From: Branchipolynoe longqiensis
Lineage: Eukaryota; Annelida; Polychaeta; Phyllodocida; Polynoidae
Direction: 5' to 3'
NCBI GenBank assembly: GCA_030323885.1
Contig: CM059186.1
Span: 171,229,230 to 171,293,229 of the forward strand
Length of the DNA stretch: 64,000 bases
Below are positions 32,978 through 44,310 of the stretch, in pieces. Every line of letters starts with the position of its first letter. Positions within the stretch are counted from its first letter, which is position 1. The notes under the pieces were generated by a model. That model ran no database searches, was not told the origin of the DNA, and worked only from the letters and a program-made list of their open reading frames with translations. The position numbers and the translations under genes are program-made.

Positions 32978-33236
32978 ATGGGATGGCTGAATGAGTTGAG
33001 CGCCCGACTGCCATTTTTCTAGCTCATGGGATTCGATCACTTGCATTCAAACCCTGGTCGAGTCAAACCAATGACGTAAAAACTTATATTTGTCGCTACC
33101 TAGCCTGGCGCTCGGCATTGCTAAGATAAGGCAATGAGCAGTAGAATGAGGAAGTCTAATATAGACCCCGCCAGTTGGGCTGGAAAGTACCAGACTAGAG
33201 TGGCTCCAAATTCTGCTGACAAATGCCACTAGCTTC
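32978..33236 (+). mobile_element. SINE1a variant with alternative 3' module
   Basis: Head a (GGATGGCTGAATGAGTTGAG) and first half of the SINE1 body, then a different 3' half with TATAGACCCCGCCAGTTGGG and CTAGAGTGGCTCCAAATTC. A related 3' module is at 34060-34160. Confidence 0.8.
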
Positions 33237-33590
33237 ACACTGCATAGTCCGATGAAATATCAAATTTTCAAAACCAAACCAATTATCTAGATTTGATTTG
33301 ACATATCTAACTTAGATACTGATGCACTTATTAAGCATTTGTTTCTGCGCAGAAGGCAATACTGAGTCAATTTAACAGAACCTATTACTGCAGAAGTCTA
33401 TGGTGTCAGAGTTTTGGCAAGCTTGCCAAAACTAATTTTCCATGTTTGCACTCAAAATATCTAAAAAGTTTACCATTTAAAATAAAAGTAACTTTGAACT
33501 AGTGTAAAGTAGATACTAGTGATCGATCTAATATATTTATCTCAGAAAAAATACAGAAATTCAAAACTATCAGACTATGCAACTTTAACG
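33237..33590. mobile_element. MITE-G copy
   Basis: ACTGCATAGTCCGATG at the left, CAGACTATGCAACTTTA at the right, and the family interior. Very similar to 6805-7158. Confidence 0.88.
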
Positions 33591-33705
33591 GGAGGGGTGT
33601 AGTGTAATAGATGAAGGGAGCGGCGGTGAAATTCTAGAAGAAAAATACGATAAGTTAACTTTAAACAAAAAAAGATATATTACAAGGATAAGTAAGTAGG
33701 CATTA

Positions 33706-33969
33706 TGCCTAGTACACACCTACCGTTTGTGCGCACCCACCTCCCGTATACGATCTAAAACTGCCCGTTTCGCACACAAAAATCGCTAGGTGTGCGCTCC
33801 CCGTGCACACCTAGCGATTGCGATTCGCACATAAAACCTCAGTTTTAGGGCGATTACGATTGCGATTCGCGATTCGAAAAATGAATCGGCCCATTTTCAG
33901 TTTTAAGCGGGTCGGGTCGAGTCGCAAGTTTTAGTGCGCGAATCCTATACGGTAGGTGTGTACCAGGCA
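33706..33969. mobile_element. MITE-I element, 264 bp
   Basis: TGCCTAGTACACACCTACCG at the left and CGGTAGGTGTGTACCAGGCA at the right. The interior iterates GATTGCGATTCGC-like words. TTA and TAA flank. Confidence 0.8.
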
Positions 33970-34059
33970 TAAGAGCTTGAATGCTGTTGCGATATGAATA
34001 TCTGAATATAATCGATCATTTTATTATTTTCCCAAGCATTCTTTACGGAGATATAGAAT

Positions 34060-34160
34060 GTGAAATCATAGGCCGTCGGGGAATGTACCCGACTAGAATG
34101 GTTCCAGATTCTACCAACAGATGTAGCTTAACTGGCGGGGGTCTATTGTGTACGATTGAA
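34060..34160. mobile_element. fragment of the alternative SINE1 3' module
   Basis: CCGACTAGAATGGTTCCAG and AACTGGCGGGGGTCTA resemble, in direct and inverted sense, the module at 33150-33230. Confidence 0.6.
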
Positions 34161-34600
34161 ACTAAGCTATAGGACATACTTACTTTATTTTTTAAGCATC
34201 TCTAAACCATAGTATAGGGTTTAGTAGGAGACGAGAGTGGTCAGCACTCATCTCTTCTGTGACAGGTGGATGCAATCACGTGACTCCCTCACCCTGTGAT
34301 ATCAACCGGAAGCAGAGGGGAACCCAGCGGACGCGACGATAAGTGAATCCGACTCTCTTCGTTGACGGTGTGTTGCCCCCCCTCCACCCATCTACGGACT
34401 ACATGAAGCTGCCCTAGATTTTTTTCTCCTGGTTTCCAAATTTTTATTTATTTTTTTCTCATAAAAATCTTAGTTTTATTATTTTAATCGCTGTGCCCAC
34501 TTTTCTCTCCTACGGAAATCGATAAGGTGCCTTTGACGATAGCCTGATGATGTATAGCTGGTACTTGGCGTGCTCTTGTCTTATCTGTGGTGAATGTTTA
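34161..34600. other. unassigned sequence
   Basis: A T-rich tract at 34420-34470. Nothing recognised. Confidence 0.5.
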
Positions 34601-34640
34601 AAGCTGTATAATCCAATAGTTTGGCATTTCTATCACTTTT
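34600..34640. mobile_element. MITE-G terminal fragment
   Basis: AAAGCTGTATAATCCAATAG matches the family terminus only. Confidence 0.5.
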
Positions 34641-34667
34641 GTTTAGCTATATATATCGGTGAATGTT

Positions 34668-34686
34668 TATAATATATATATATATA

Positions 34687-34722
<36 letters not shown>
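34668..34722. repeat. (AT)n microsatellite
   Basis: TATATA run. Confidence 0.93.
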
Positions 34723-35000
34723 TCTTTGCTACAGTCCAGTAAGGAGACAAGACAAGGAAGTGGGTTGAGATGATATATTCTCTGGCTATGGGGATATGAT
34801 GCCCTAGCCGAATACACTTCATATGATCGTCAAACTGGGACAGACTGATAAGTCGACAGCGGCTGCGCGGCCCCCCCCCCCCCCACCTCCCCCACCCCAC
34901 GTGACCTGATTACGCCTAACGCAGGAGCAGATTGTAATCAGACACCTCCACCATCATCAGTAATACTCCCACAACTCGATGCTGCTCCCCCAAGTACAAC

Positions 35001-35326
35001 ACCGGGCGCCATGGCATAATCGGTAGAGCCTGGGCCTCGCGTGCGGAAGGTCGGGAGTTCGATTCCCGGTCGAGTCAAACAAATGGCTTTAAAATTGATA
35101 CTTGTCGATTCTTAGCCTGGCACTCGCCATTAATAGGATAGGGCAAGGACTTGTTAGTTCAGTGTCAGGATAATGTGACTGAGTGGGATAGCGGGTTGTG
35201 GTGCCGGCGGCATGGTATCCCAGGGGGGCAGCACTATAGATTCACCATGAGTGTGCACTGTCACAAGCTGGTACCCATTCTGATATGACCTTAGATGTTG
35301 CTAGGATGTAAAACCCCACCAACCAA
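35001..35326 (+). mobile_element. SINE1b copy with target-site duplication
   Basis: Head b with a well-preserved B box (GAGTTCGATTCCCGG), body and tail CCCCACCAACCAA. CAAGTACAAC flanks both sides (34991-35000 and 35329-35338). Confidence 0.95.
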
Positions 35327-35631
35327 CCCAAGTACAACGAGCATCGCTTAATCACAATATCTGCTGGAACATGCGCAGAGGGGGTGTGTGTGTGTCTGGG
35401 GGGGGGGGGGGGTTGACTCGAAAACGAGGCCATGGGGTCGCTTCTAGAGTATGGCTATGCAAGTAGAGGTTTAAAGGGATCCGATATAGGCCGCTGGGAC
35501 TGGAACTGAACTCCGACAAATGCTCTCCAAACACACCTTTGCCTAGTGTTCTTTTTAGTTCATGCAACCTAAAATGTGGAGGGAGAGTGCCGTTTGCAAC
35601 ACAGCAGGAGCACCGACCTCAGCAATTTAAT

Positions 35632-36414
35632 GTGAATTTCTAATATGCACTCTAATATGAATTTCTAATATGCACTTTAATATGAATGTCCAATATGCAC
35701 TTTAATATGAATTTCTAATATGCACTTTAATATGAATTTCTAATATGCACTTTAATGTGAATTTCTAATATGCACTTTAATATGAATTTCTAATATGCAC
35801 TTTAATATAAATGTCTAATATGCACTTTAATGTGAAATTCTAATATGCACTTTAATATGAATTTCTAATATGCACTTTAATATAAATGTCTAATATGCAC
35901 TTTAATGTGAATTTCTAATGTGCACTTTAATATGAATTTCTAATATGCACTTTAATGTGAATTTCTAATGTGCACTTTAATATGAATTTCTAATATGCAC
36001 TTTAATATGAATTTCTAATATGCACTTTAATATGAATTTCTAATATGCACTTTAATATGAATTTCTAATATGCACTTTAATATGAATTTCTAATATGTAC
36101 TTTAATATGAATTTCTAATATGCACTTTAATATGAATTGCTAATGTGCACTTTAATATGAATTTCTAATGTGCACTTTAATATGAATTTCTAATATGCAC
36201 TTTAATGTGAATTTCTAATGTGCACTTTAATATGAATTTCTAATATGCACTTTAATATGAATTTCTAATATGCACTTTAATATGAATTTCTAATATGCAC
36301 TTTAATATGAATTTCTAATATGCACTTTAATGTGAATTTCTAATGTGCACTTTAATATGAATTGCTAATGTGCACTTTAATATGAATTGCTAATGTGCAC
36401 TTTAATATGGGTAT
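35632..36414. repeat. 25-bp AT-rich satellite, ~31 copies
   Basis: Unit contains TATGCACTTTAATATGAATT plus TCTAA. Few substitutions (GTGCAC, GTGAAT, TTGCTAA variants) and almost no length change. There are no unique spacers, so this is not a CRISPR. Confidence 0.96.
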
Positions 36415-36479
36415 TAACTGAAGTTCTGAGGGAGAACTAATTAACAGTCCAGAAATAAGGTTACTGATTTACTTACTTA

Positions 36480-36744
36480 TGCCTGGCACACACCTCGCGT
36501 TTACGATTCACGCACTAAAACTGACTGCGCATCACGACCCCGACCCGTCCCGTATACGATCTAAAACTGCCCGATTCGTTTTTCGAATCCCTTGCGATTT
36601 CAGTTTTAACCGCTAAAACTGAGTTTTAAGTCGCGAATTGCAAGGCTCTGGTGTTCTAGGGGGTCGCACACTTAACGACTAAAACTCAATCTTATGCGCG
36701 AAACAGGCAGTTTTAGATCGTATACGGGAGGTGTGTACTGGGCA
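36480..36744. mobile_element. MITE-I element, 265 bp
   Basis: TGCCTGGCACACACCTC at the left and GAGGTGTGTACTGGGCA at the right, with TTA on both sides (36477-36479, 36745-36747). The interior iterates CTAAAACTG and GCGAATCGC-type words and resembles 33706-33969. Confidence 0.83.
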
Positions 36745-36788
36745 TTAGTTCCTTCGCCACCATGATCGTCAGAGGGACATAAGTGAAG

Positions 36789-37062
36789 GGGTTTGTTGTT
36801 CCCTGTCCTAACAACATCTAAGGCCACATCAGGATGGGTGCCGCCTTGTGACAGTCCGCACTCATGGCGACTTTATAGTGTTGCCAAACTTGAACTTGAA
36901 GACCAGACCGCCGCCACCATGATCCGATGTCTCACTCAGTCAGATTATCCTGAGACTGAGTTAACCATTCCTTGTCCATTCCTAGCAATGCTAAGTGACA
37001 GCGAAAAGTATCAGTTTTGTAAGTCATTGGTTTGACTCGGCCGGGTTTCAAACCACCGAACC
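36789..37062 (-). mobile_element. SINE1 copy, minus strand, head truncated
   Basis: Inverted tail GTTTGTTGTTCCCTGTCCT and body ending GGTTTGACTCGGCCGGG. Confidence 0.88.
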
Positions 37063-37206
37063 CCTTACGGATACAGCAACCTCATCCGCACGTGAAGCTG
37101 GTGTTGCAATGTTTTGTTATTTCTGTCTCACTGGCTGTGGTGAGGTTTTATGTCCTAGCGATTTCCTGCAATCCCACAACACGATCAACGTATAGGCACT
37201 ACATTG

Positions 37207-37418
37207 TTTTACGCTGCAGCACCATCAGCGTATACTAATATGTGGTGCAGACACACACTACTAATACATGCTTCAAACACCGCAGCACCATCAGGTTATA
37301 TACCAATATATATATGAAACCCGACTTCCGGGAATTTTCCGCGATTCCCTGACAATGCTAAACCTATGGGAGAATATCCGCATTTCCACTTTTTTCTCCC
37401 GGAGACCACTTTCATCAC
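37207..37418 (+). repeat. interspersed repeat F, copy 2
   Basis: Shares GCACCATCAGCGTATACTAA, CCTGACAATGCTAAACCTAT and GGAGACCACTTTCATC with 14657-14908. Confidence 0.78.
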
Positions 37419-37722
37419 TTATCTAAGGTCATATCAGGATGGCTACCGACTTGTGACAGTGCTCACTCATGGTGACTTCATAGTGCTGACCCACTGGGAG
37501 ACCAGGCAACCAGCACCGTGGCCTGATTTCCCCACTCAGTCACATTATCCTGATACTGCACTAACCAGTCCTTGCCTTATCCTATTAATGCCGAGCACCA
37601 GGCTTTGTAGCAACAAGTATCAATTTTCTAATACATTGGTCTGACTCGGCTGGGATTCGAACTCCCGACCTTCCGCACGGGAAGCCTGCACTCTACCTAC
37701 TCGGCCACTGAGTCCGGTACCG
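37419..37722 (-). mobile_element. SINE1b copy, minus strand, inserted beside repeat F
   Basis: Begins ATCTAAGGTCATATCAGG (tail lost), then the inverted body and a full head b: GAACTCCCGACCTTCCGCAC and TACTCGGCCACTGAGTCCGG. Confidence 0.9.
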
Positions 37723-37900
37723 AGGGATTGTACCTCTGGCTGTACAACGTTGCATTTGTTAAACAGTTGGGTTTGTTGTGTGAAATACCCAGTGTTTATA
37801 TATGCATTGATAATAAGGTAGGATTACACAATAATGAGTACTGTATATATCTCGATTGATTGTGATATATATTAGAAATAATTGTAGGCAGTATTCTAAC

Positions 37901-38236
37901 TTAAGGGCCTGTCACACTACGACCTATGGCGTTAGCGTATGCCGACGTATGCGCTTTTCGACCAACACGTCGGCATAGGCTGTCATAGGTTGGGCATAGG
38001 TCGTATACGCTTTTCATAGGTCGGCATAGGTTGAGCCGCCAAACAGTTTTTGTGCATGTTCAAAATTTTAAACCTATGCCGGCGTGTGCCTCATAGGTTT
38101 CACATAAGCTAGACGTACGCTAGACATATGCCGGCATAGGTTACACTTAGGTATGGGGTAGGTCGGCATAGGTTAGCCATACATTGAACCAGCATCCTCC
38201 GCATATCTCTGGCGTACATAGCGTACGCCTCGCGTA
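37901..38236. mobile_element. MITE-I element, right end missing
   Basis: Left end TTAAGGGCCTGTCACACTAC matches 47274. The interior is repeated CGGCATAGGTT and CGTATGC words. No matching right terminus is found. Confidence 0.72.
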
Positions 38237-38509
38237 TGGGTATTATCAAATATATTCATTAGTTGACTGTGTGAAGGAAGTTATGTTAGTGGTTGTCGTA
38301 AATTTGAGTGGGTGGTTTCTGGTTTGAGGTGGCGACGGCGGGATTATATAATGTTTTCCGTTATCATCTCCGTGATATGGCCACATGTCCATGTCGATTT
38401 GATATAAATTATAATTGTTTGATGTTGTCCCGATATTAAATGAATAAATGTTCAAGATTCGTAAACGAATATTTATGAATAGATAATTAAGAAATACTAA
38501 ACGAATGTT

Positions 38510-38865
38510 AAAGTTGCATAGTCCGATGGTTTTGAGTTTCTCTCATTTTCTGAGATAAACATATTAGGTTGATCATTATAATCTACCTTACTTTACTTTG
38601 AATTAACTTTTATTTTAATTGGCTAACTTTTGAGATATTTGAAATGCAAACGTCGTTAATTAATTTTGACATGCTTGCCAAATCTCTACCACCATAGGCT
38701 TCTGCAAAAACAGGTTCTATTCAATTGACTCAGTATCCCCTTCTATGTGACGACAACTGTTTAATAACTGCACCAGTATCTAAGTTAGATAGTGAGAATC
38801 AAATCTAGATAAGTGTATTGGTTTTGAAAATTTGAAGTTTCCATCGGACCATGCAGCTTGAATTT
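38510..38865. mobile_element. MITE-G copy
   Basis: AAAGTTGCATAGTCCGATGG at the left, CATCGGACCATGCAGCTT at the right. Opposite orientation to the copy at 6805. Confidence 0.87.
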
Positions 38866-38934
38866 AAACTAATTATCGATGTTGTTGTGTGATTTGTGGG
38901 TAATACATGCCCCTGCTTGTTCTGATCAGCTTGT

Positions 38935-38975
38935 TGCTCCACTCCCCCCACCCCCCACCCCCACCCCCCACAGTA
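38935..38975. repeat. C-rich CCCCCAC run
   Basis: Short low-complexity run. Confidence 0.85.
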
Positions 38976-39376
38976 ACCTCCACACACCGCCTCTCCGTTC
39001 AGAGTGATAAGATAGCGAAGGAGATTTGAAGAAGATTCACTATTTCATGTATGGCTCGTTCTCAGAAACTTGTGTACCACATTTGTGACATGGAAACCCA
39101 AAGTGAAAACATTGCAAATAATAGCAGAAAAAACGTTCCAAATAATAGCAGAATCCATGTTCATATGAAGGTTTACATGCTGTGCATTATGTCAAAAACC
39201 AGCGTTGAACAAAATATTGTTTCACCTTTGATTTTCATCTAGATACAATTTGAGAATTTTTTTTAAAAACTACACGCGTAACATGGGAATCAAACACACA
39301 TCCATAACATCATTTTAACAGTATTAACACAACACACACACAAGAAATTTAAACAAGATTTGATTGATTACAGTTA
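38976..39376. other. unassigned sequence
   Basis: Nothing recognised. An open frame of 63 codons has no domain. Confidence 0.5.
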
Positions 39377-39705
39377 AAAGTTGCATAGTCCGATGGTTTT
39401 GAGTTTGTCATTTTTCTGAGATAAATATATTAATTTGATTGTTATAATCTACCTTATTTTAGTTTGAAGTAACTTTTATTTTAAATGGCTAAGTTTTGAG
39501 ATATTTGAAGTGTAAACGGGTCAAATTAATGTTGGCAAGCACAAAAAAACTCTGACACCATAGGCTTCTGCAGTAACAGGTTCTATTAAATTGACTCAGT
39601 GTTCCCTTCTATATGGCAATAAATACTTAATAAGTGCACCAGTATCTAAGTTATCTATGTTGAATCAAATCTAGATAATTGTTCTGGTTATGAAAATGTG
39701 GCAAT
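39377..39705. mobile_element. MITE-G copy, right end lost
   Basis: AAAGTTGCATAGTCCGATGG at the left. The interior continues to TTCTGGTTATGAAAATGTGG, where the match stops. Confidence 0.82.
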
Positions 39706-40083
39706 TAACGTCCCCTGTGTGTCACAGAGGCCGAGGTTCGCCATCAACGCAGTGCTGCTCAATGGAGACATTCCGCTATAAAGGACACGCCGGGTCACAG
39801 TGGAGGGCTGGCCGCATAAGGTGAGGAGAGGCGTCAGTAGGGTGTTTGTGTCACAGTGCACATACGCACGCACTCGCCTATGTGGAATATTTATGTGGAA
39901 TATAAGCAGTATATGTATATAGATTGGCGCTGCTGCCTTTTATTATTTATTATTATTACTTATTTATTCGCTTCTATGATATGCGATTTGCTCCGGGTCT
40001 GCTGGCGCCACCGTCACTTCCGGTGCCGAGCCGGCCCGAATCGCCATTCGCTTGAACCTTTTTTAGCTAGTCATCTGATAGTG

Positions 40084-40084
<1 letters not shown>
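39706..40084. other. unassigned sequence
   Basis: Nothing recognised. Confidence 0.5.
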
Positions 40085-40116
<32 letters not shown>

Positions 40117-40162
40117 TGTATTTATGTATGTATGTATGTATGTATGTATATATATATATATA
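40085..40162. repeat. (TATG)n and (TA)n microsatellite
   Basis: TATGTATG run followed by TA. Confidence 0.93.
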
Positions 40163-40424
40163 TGCTACCTCTCCCTTGATACTCTGGTGCAAGGATGGTG
40201 CTAGGGATGACCGCTAGAGTAGTATATATATATATATGGATAGATAGTGATAATCCCATTATCGCATGTAATAAGCTCTGGAGTCTCTGACCCCCAGCCC
40301 CTGGGGTGGAGGGTCCAGATCCTCCTCGACGGCCCCCTGCGCGGGGCACTACACGCCACTCGCTCGGAAGTATAATATATACAACACATTCCGATAAACA
40401 ACCATTGTATACACGAATACACGT

Positions 40425-40428
<4 letters not shown>
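40163..40428. other. unassigned sequence
   Basis: GC-rich middle (40290-40360), no family recognised. Confidence 0.5.

Positions 40429-40429
<1 letters not shown>

Positions 40430-40470
<41 letters not shown>
40430..40470. repeat. (TA)n microsatellite
   Basis: TATATA run. Confidence 0.93.
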
Positions 40471-40473
<3 letters not shown>

Positions 40474-41007
40474 TTCTATATATGCTCTATAATCTATTAT
40501 GGGAATATAAACAAGGACGCTACCACTTATCAGTTCTCTTCTATATATTAGTTATTACCGACTATCCCACTCTCAGAGGAGTTAGTTCCTGCTTCTGCCA
40601 CTATGGCGCCACATGTGAGTGGCTCCTGGCCACCCTGATATGCAGACAGTGTTATACGTATGTGCAGGGAGACGTATGCATATACTGAGAATGTTTAGGT
40701 AAGTATAAATAGGCTGCGAATATGTTTATTTAGAGGGAATATGTTCATACATCACTATATATATCGCTCTATATAGTGAACATGCTGACTATCACCATTT
40801 AAGAATATCAATATTAATAATAATACAAATAGAACTAATAATATTAATATATATAGTACGAATTAGTATACGAAATACTACTACTACTAATACTAATAAT
40901 TATCTAGGCCTATTGCCCCCCCCCCCTCCCCTCCCACCACCACCTCCATCTGCGAATGGGGTGTACAAAATATGCAACTTGGATATATACATGTATACGT
41001 TACGTAG
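40471..41007. other. unassigned AT-rich sequence
   Basis: Contains an AATAATA-rich stretch at 40800-40905 and a poly-C run at 40915-40940. No gene. Confidence 0.5.
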
Positions 41008-41110
41008 ACCAAACGGGGTGGCCGATTGAGTTGCGCGTCCGCGCCCGTTTTGATAGATCGTGGGATTTAAACCCACGGGTTCAAACCTTGGTAGAGTGAA
41101 ACCAATGACT
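41008..41110 (+). mobile_element. SINE1a head fragment
   Basis: GGGGTGGCCGATTGAGTTGC, B-box region GGGTTCAAACCTTGG, then the body stops after AAACCAATGACTC. Confidence 0.85.
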
Positions 41111-41129
41111 CTTGTGTGCACGTGTGTAC

Positions 41130-41485
41130 ACAACTAGACTGGATAGAGCACTCCATTCCCATTCGGGAGGTCCTGGGATTAACCCCACACTTAGAACATT
41201 GCTACAAACCTTGGCTGAGACACTGAGCATATAATTATGAGAGGTCAAAGACTGGTTGGCTCAGTCTCACTCTCAGGATAATGTGACTGACTGAGGGCTA
41301 TCGGGTCATGTCACCACCGGTACCATATCCCAGAAGGGCAGCACTATAAAGTGTCCATGCACGTACGCAGCTGCAACTCGATTGGTAAAACTCAACCAAC
41401 CAACAAACCAACCAACCAACCAACCACTTGGTACTTGTCCTGGTATGCCCTGCGTTGTTGTTAGGGTGTAAAGCTCCAATAGCTC
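41130..41485 (+). mobile_element. SINE1-like copy with another head (SINE1d)
   Basis: A tRNA-like start (TAGACTGGATAGAGCACTCC, GGTCCTGGGATTAACCCC) is linked to a body like SINE1 (GACTGGTTGGCTCAGTCTC, GCAGCACTATAAAGTGTCC). The 3' part contains an extra (CCAA)n run at about 41392-41426. Confidence 0.72.
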
Positions 41486-41542
41486 GAACTGTACGTGCAC
41501 ACGCGTACAGAAGGTTTGTGAAAACGCGCCTAATTCCCGCCA

Positions 41543-41600
41543 CTGCCTCCTCCTCCTCCTGCCCCCCACCCCCACACCACCTCCTCCCGCCACACACAGT
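41543..41600. repeat. CCTCCT and CCACC simple repeat
   Basis: Low complexity. Confidence 0.8.
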
Positions 41601-41727
41601 GTGTGGTGGTGGCGGTGGGAGGGGGCGGGCGGTCTGTAGGTGGCGCCACTGCATCGTTCGTCTTCATTGCGTCGCTAATTGCTACTCTGAATAGGAACGC
41701 CAAGACGCCCATTAATGAGCACCAACC

Positions 41728-41870
41728 AACCCCGCCCCGCCCCGCCCCGCCCCGCCCCGCCCCGCCCCGCCAAGTCCCCGCCACGCCACGCCACGCCACG
41801 CCCCGCCTCGCACCGCCCCGCCCCGCCCCGCCCCGCCTCGTCGCGCCCCAGTCAAAACGCCTAGCCCCAG
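41728..41870. repeat. (CCCCG)n array
   Basis: CCCCGCCCCG units with CCACG variants. The minus strand is G-run rich and could form G-quadruplexes. Confidence 0.93.
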
Positions 41871-41879
41871 CCCCATCCT

Positions 41880-42155
41880 GCTAAGCCCAGCCCCAGCCTC
41901 CGCCCCTTCCCTCCCCTCCACTCCCCTCCACTCCCACCCTCATCCCCTCCCCACCCCACTCCCCTCCCCATCCGCCTCCCCACCCCCTCCCCTCCCCTCC
42001 CCTCCCCTCCCCTCCCCCTCCCTCCCCTCCCCTCCCCCCCCCTCCCCTCCCCTCCCCTCCCTCCCCTCCCCTCCCCCTCCCTCCCTCCCCCCTCCCCTCC
42101 CCTCCCCCTCCCCTTCCCTCCCCTTCCCTCCCCTCCCCTTCCCTCCCCTCCTAAC
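41880..42155. repeat. (CCCCT)n array
   Basis: CCCCTCCCCTCC units over ~275 bp. Confidence 0.95.
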
Positions 42156-42499
42156 CCCGCGCCACCTGACGGCTATAAAGCGCACTCATCACGGACGCTG
42201 GCAGCGTCAATAGCGACTGAATGGAGTACTGAGAAAGCACGTCACAACATGACTAGACCCGCCAGTCTCTCTGGCGTCCTCTCATTGTGTCACCGCGTTC
42301 CTTCTGCTGTGTGTGTGATTGGGTTCATATAATGCCATCGTTTAGAGGAGGTGGTGGGGTGACATCTTCCAATTACTACCCGGGTGTCTCACTAATTCTC
42401 ATTCTCTACTATCCAGGTGAGTTCGTCTACTCTGATCAACACTCCGACTCAGGTCTAAGTAACCATGGACGGGTGATGTCATGTGGTTCTTTACCATTA
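42156..42499. other. unassigned sequence
   Basis: Nothing recognised. Confidence 0.5.
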
Positions 42500-42572
42500 A
42501 TTCATTTATTTATTCATTTATTCATTCATTTATTCATTTATTCATTTATTCATTTATTCATTCATTCCTTTA
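42500..42572. repeat. (ATTC/ATTT)n microsatellite
   Basis: TTCATTTATTCATT units. Confidence 0.92.
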
Positions 42573-43244
42573 CTCATTACTATCCGGGGAATAGAGAAGT
42601 AGGAAGCAGGAGGTGGGAATAACACAACTTTATTTTCATGACAGGCACGGTATCCGACTGACTAGTGCAGTTCTACTCAATGCAGCTGTGAGTGACCGGT
42701 AACAAGGCCCGACATGCAAGTGAAGTTATCGTAATTAATAATAGTGAGAGAGAAATACATATATTTTAATCACAATCACAGGACATTTCAATCATCATAA
42801 ACAAAGCATTTTTATCATCAGTCGTCAATCAATCATTAATCATTCATCAAACAATCATCAAACAATCATCAAATCTACATCAATTCAGACATTTCAATGA
42901 TATGAGTTTCACTTTTTTATCACATCCATTCTTTAGTTTTTTTTAGTTTTTTCGTTCATTTAGTTTTTTGCTCGGGTTTATTTTTAAAGGTTGACTTAAG
43001 TGCATTGGTTGTCGGTGGGTGGGTTAAGAAGACGTGTTGCTGCTACGGTGGGCTGTTTGTGAGTGGCTATGAGGGGCGAGTCTGGGGTTGAGGTTTTGAG
43101 GTTGAAGTTGATTGGTCGAGGTTTTTTTTGGGGATGGCCAGTGAGGTGGCTTGTTGGTGTGAGTGGCAGGTGGGAGGGGCTGCTTACCCGTTCTCTGCAC
43201 CCCCAGCAATGACAGCAAATGAGCGCCACCCGCTCATTTAACCC
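42573..43244. other. unassigned sequence
   Basis: AATCATCAAAC words near 42830-42870. No gene: the 83-codon minus frame at 42996-43247 shows no domain. Confidence 0.5.
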
Positions 43245-43293
43245 CATTTATTTATTCATTCATTAATTCATTAATTTATTTATTTATTCATTT
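43245..43293. repeat. (ATTT/ATTC)n microsatellite
   Basis: TTTATTCATTCATTAATTC run. Confidence 0.88.
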
Positions 43294-43480
43294 ACGCATG
43301 TCGTTCTATAATCGAGATTCCAATATCAAATCCGCAAACCACTGACTATATTAATAGTTTTTATTATTTTTGTATATTATATATGTGATGTATAACGCAT
43401 TATGCAGGTATAAATTGAGAATAAGTATTTCTGACTTCCTCCTGACTGATGCCTTAGTGGAGTGTGATTTATAGCCAGGA
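43294..43480. other. unassigned AT-rich sequence
   Basis: Nothing recognised. Confidence 0.45.
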
Positions 43481-43660
43481 GCCCCCCCCCCCCCACCCCC
43501 CTATAGGCACCCTCGCTGGCCCCTCACCCCCTCGCTCCCCCTACCCGTCCCCAACCCCCACACACCCCCTCCCTCTCCCCCTACCCGCCCCTCCCCTCCC
43601 CCTATCTCCCCTCCCCCCACACCCTCCCCCTATCTTCCCCCTCACCCTCCCCCACTTTTG
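43481..43660. repeat. C-rich simple repeat
   Basis: CCCCCTACCC and CCCTCCCC words. Confidence 0.9.
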
Positions 43661-43727
43661 TTCTCCTGCAGACAACTCACCATCCATTCTCACCAGCCCT
43701 CACCAGCCTGCTGCGTAGCACGGCTGT

Positions 43728-43810
43728 GGTGTGGGTGTGTGTGGGTGTGTGTGGGTGGGTGGGTGGGTGTGTGGGTGGGTGTGGGTGGGTGTATGTGTAC
43801 GTCTGTGTAG
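43728..43810. repeat. (GTGTGG)n microsatellite
   Basis: GTGTGTGGGTGG units. Confidence 0.92.
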
Positions 43811-43849
43811 TGGCTATAATCTCATTAGCCCAAATCGTCAAGTTCATTA

Positions 43850-44212
43850 AAGCTGCAGAGTCCGATGGTTTTGAGTTTCTGTCAATTTCTGAGATAAACA
43901 TATTAGGTTGATTATAATCTACCTTACTTCAGTTTGAAATAACTTTTATTTTAAATCGCTAACTTTTGAGATATTTGAAATGCAAATGTGCAAAATTAAT
44001 TTTGGCAAGCATGTCAAAACTCTGACACCATAGGTTTCTGTAGTAACAGATTCTATTGGTATTAAATTGTCTCAGTTTCCCTTATCTCTGGCTACAAATG
44101 CTTACTCTGTGCACCAGTAGTTAAGTTAGATTAGATATGTACATTCAAATCTAGATAATTGCTTCGGTTTTGAAAATTTGATGTTTTCATCGGACCATGC
44201 AGCTTTAATCTG
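43850..44212. mobile_element. MITE-G copy
   Basis: AAAGCTGCAGAGTCCGATGG at the left, CATCGGACCATGCAGCTTTA at the right. Full length. Confidence 0.88.
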
Positions 44213-44310
44213 GGAACTCTGATAGTAAAACTAGAAATGCGTTGATTAGATCAGCCTTCTTTTGAATATAGATCTCCTCTCCTGAAAATCTTATATATAT
44301 GGATGTATAT

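Noticed and set aside
35632..36414. CRISPR array
   Set aside because: Contiguous 25-bp tandem units without unique spacers; eukaryotic context.
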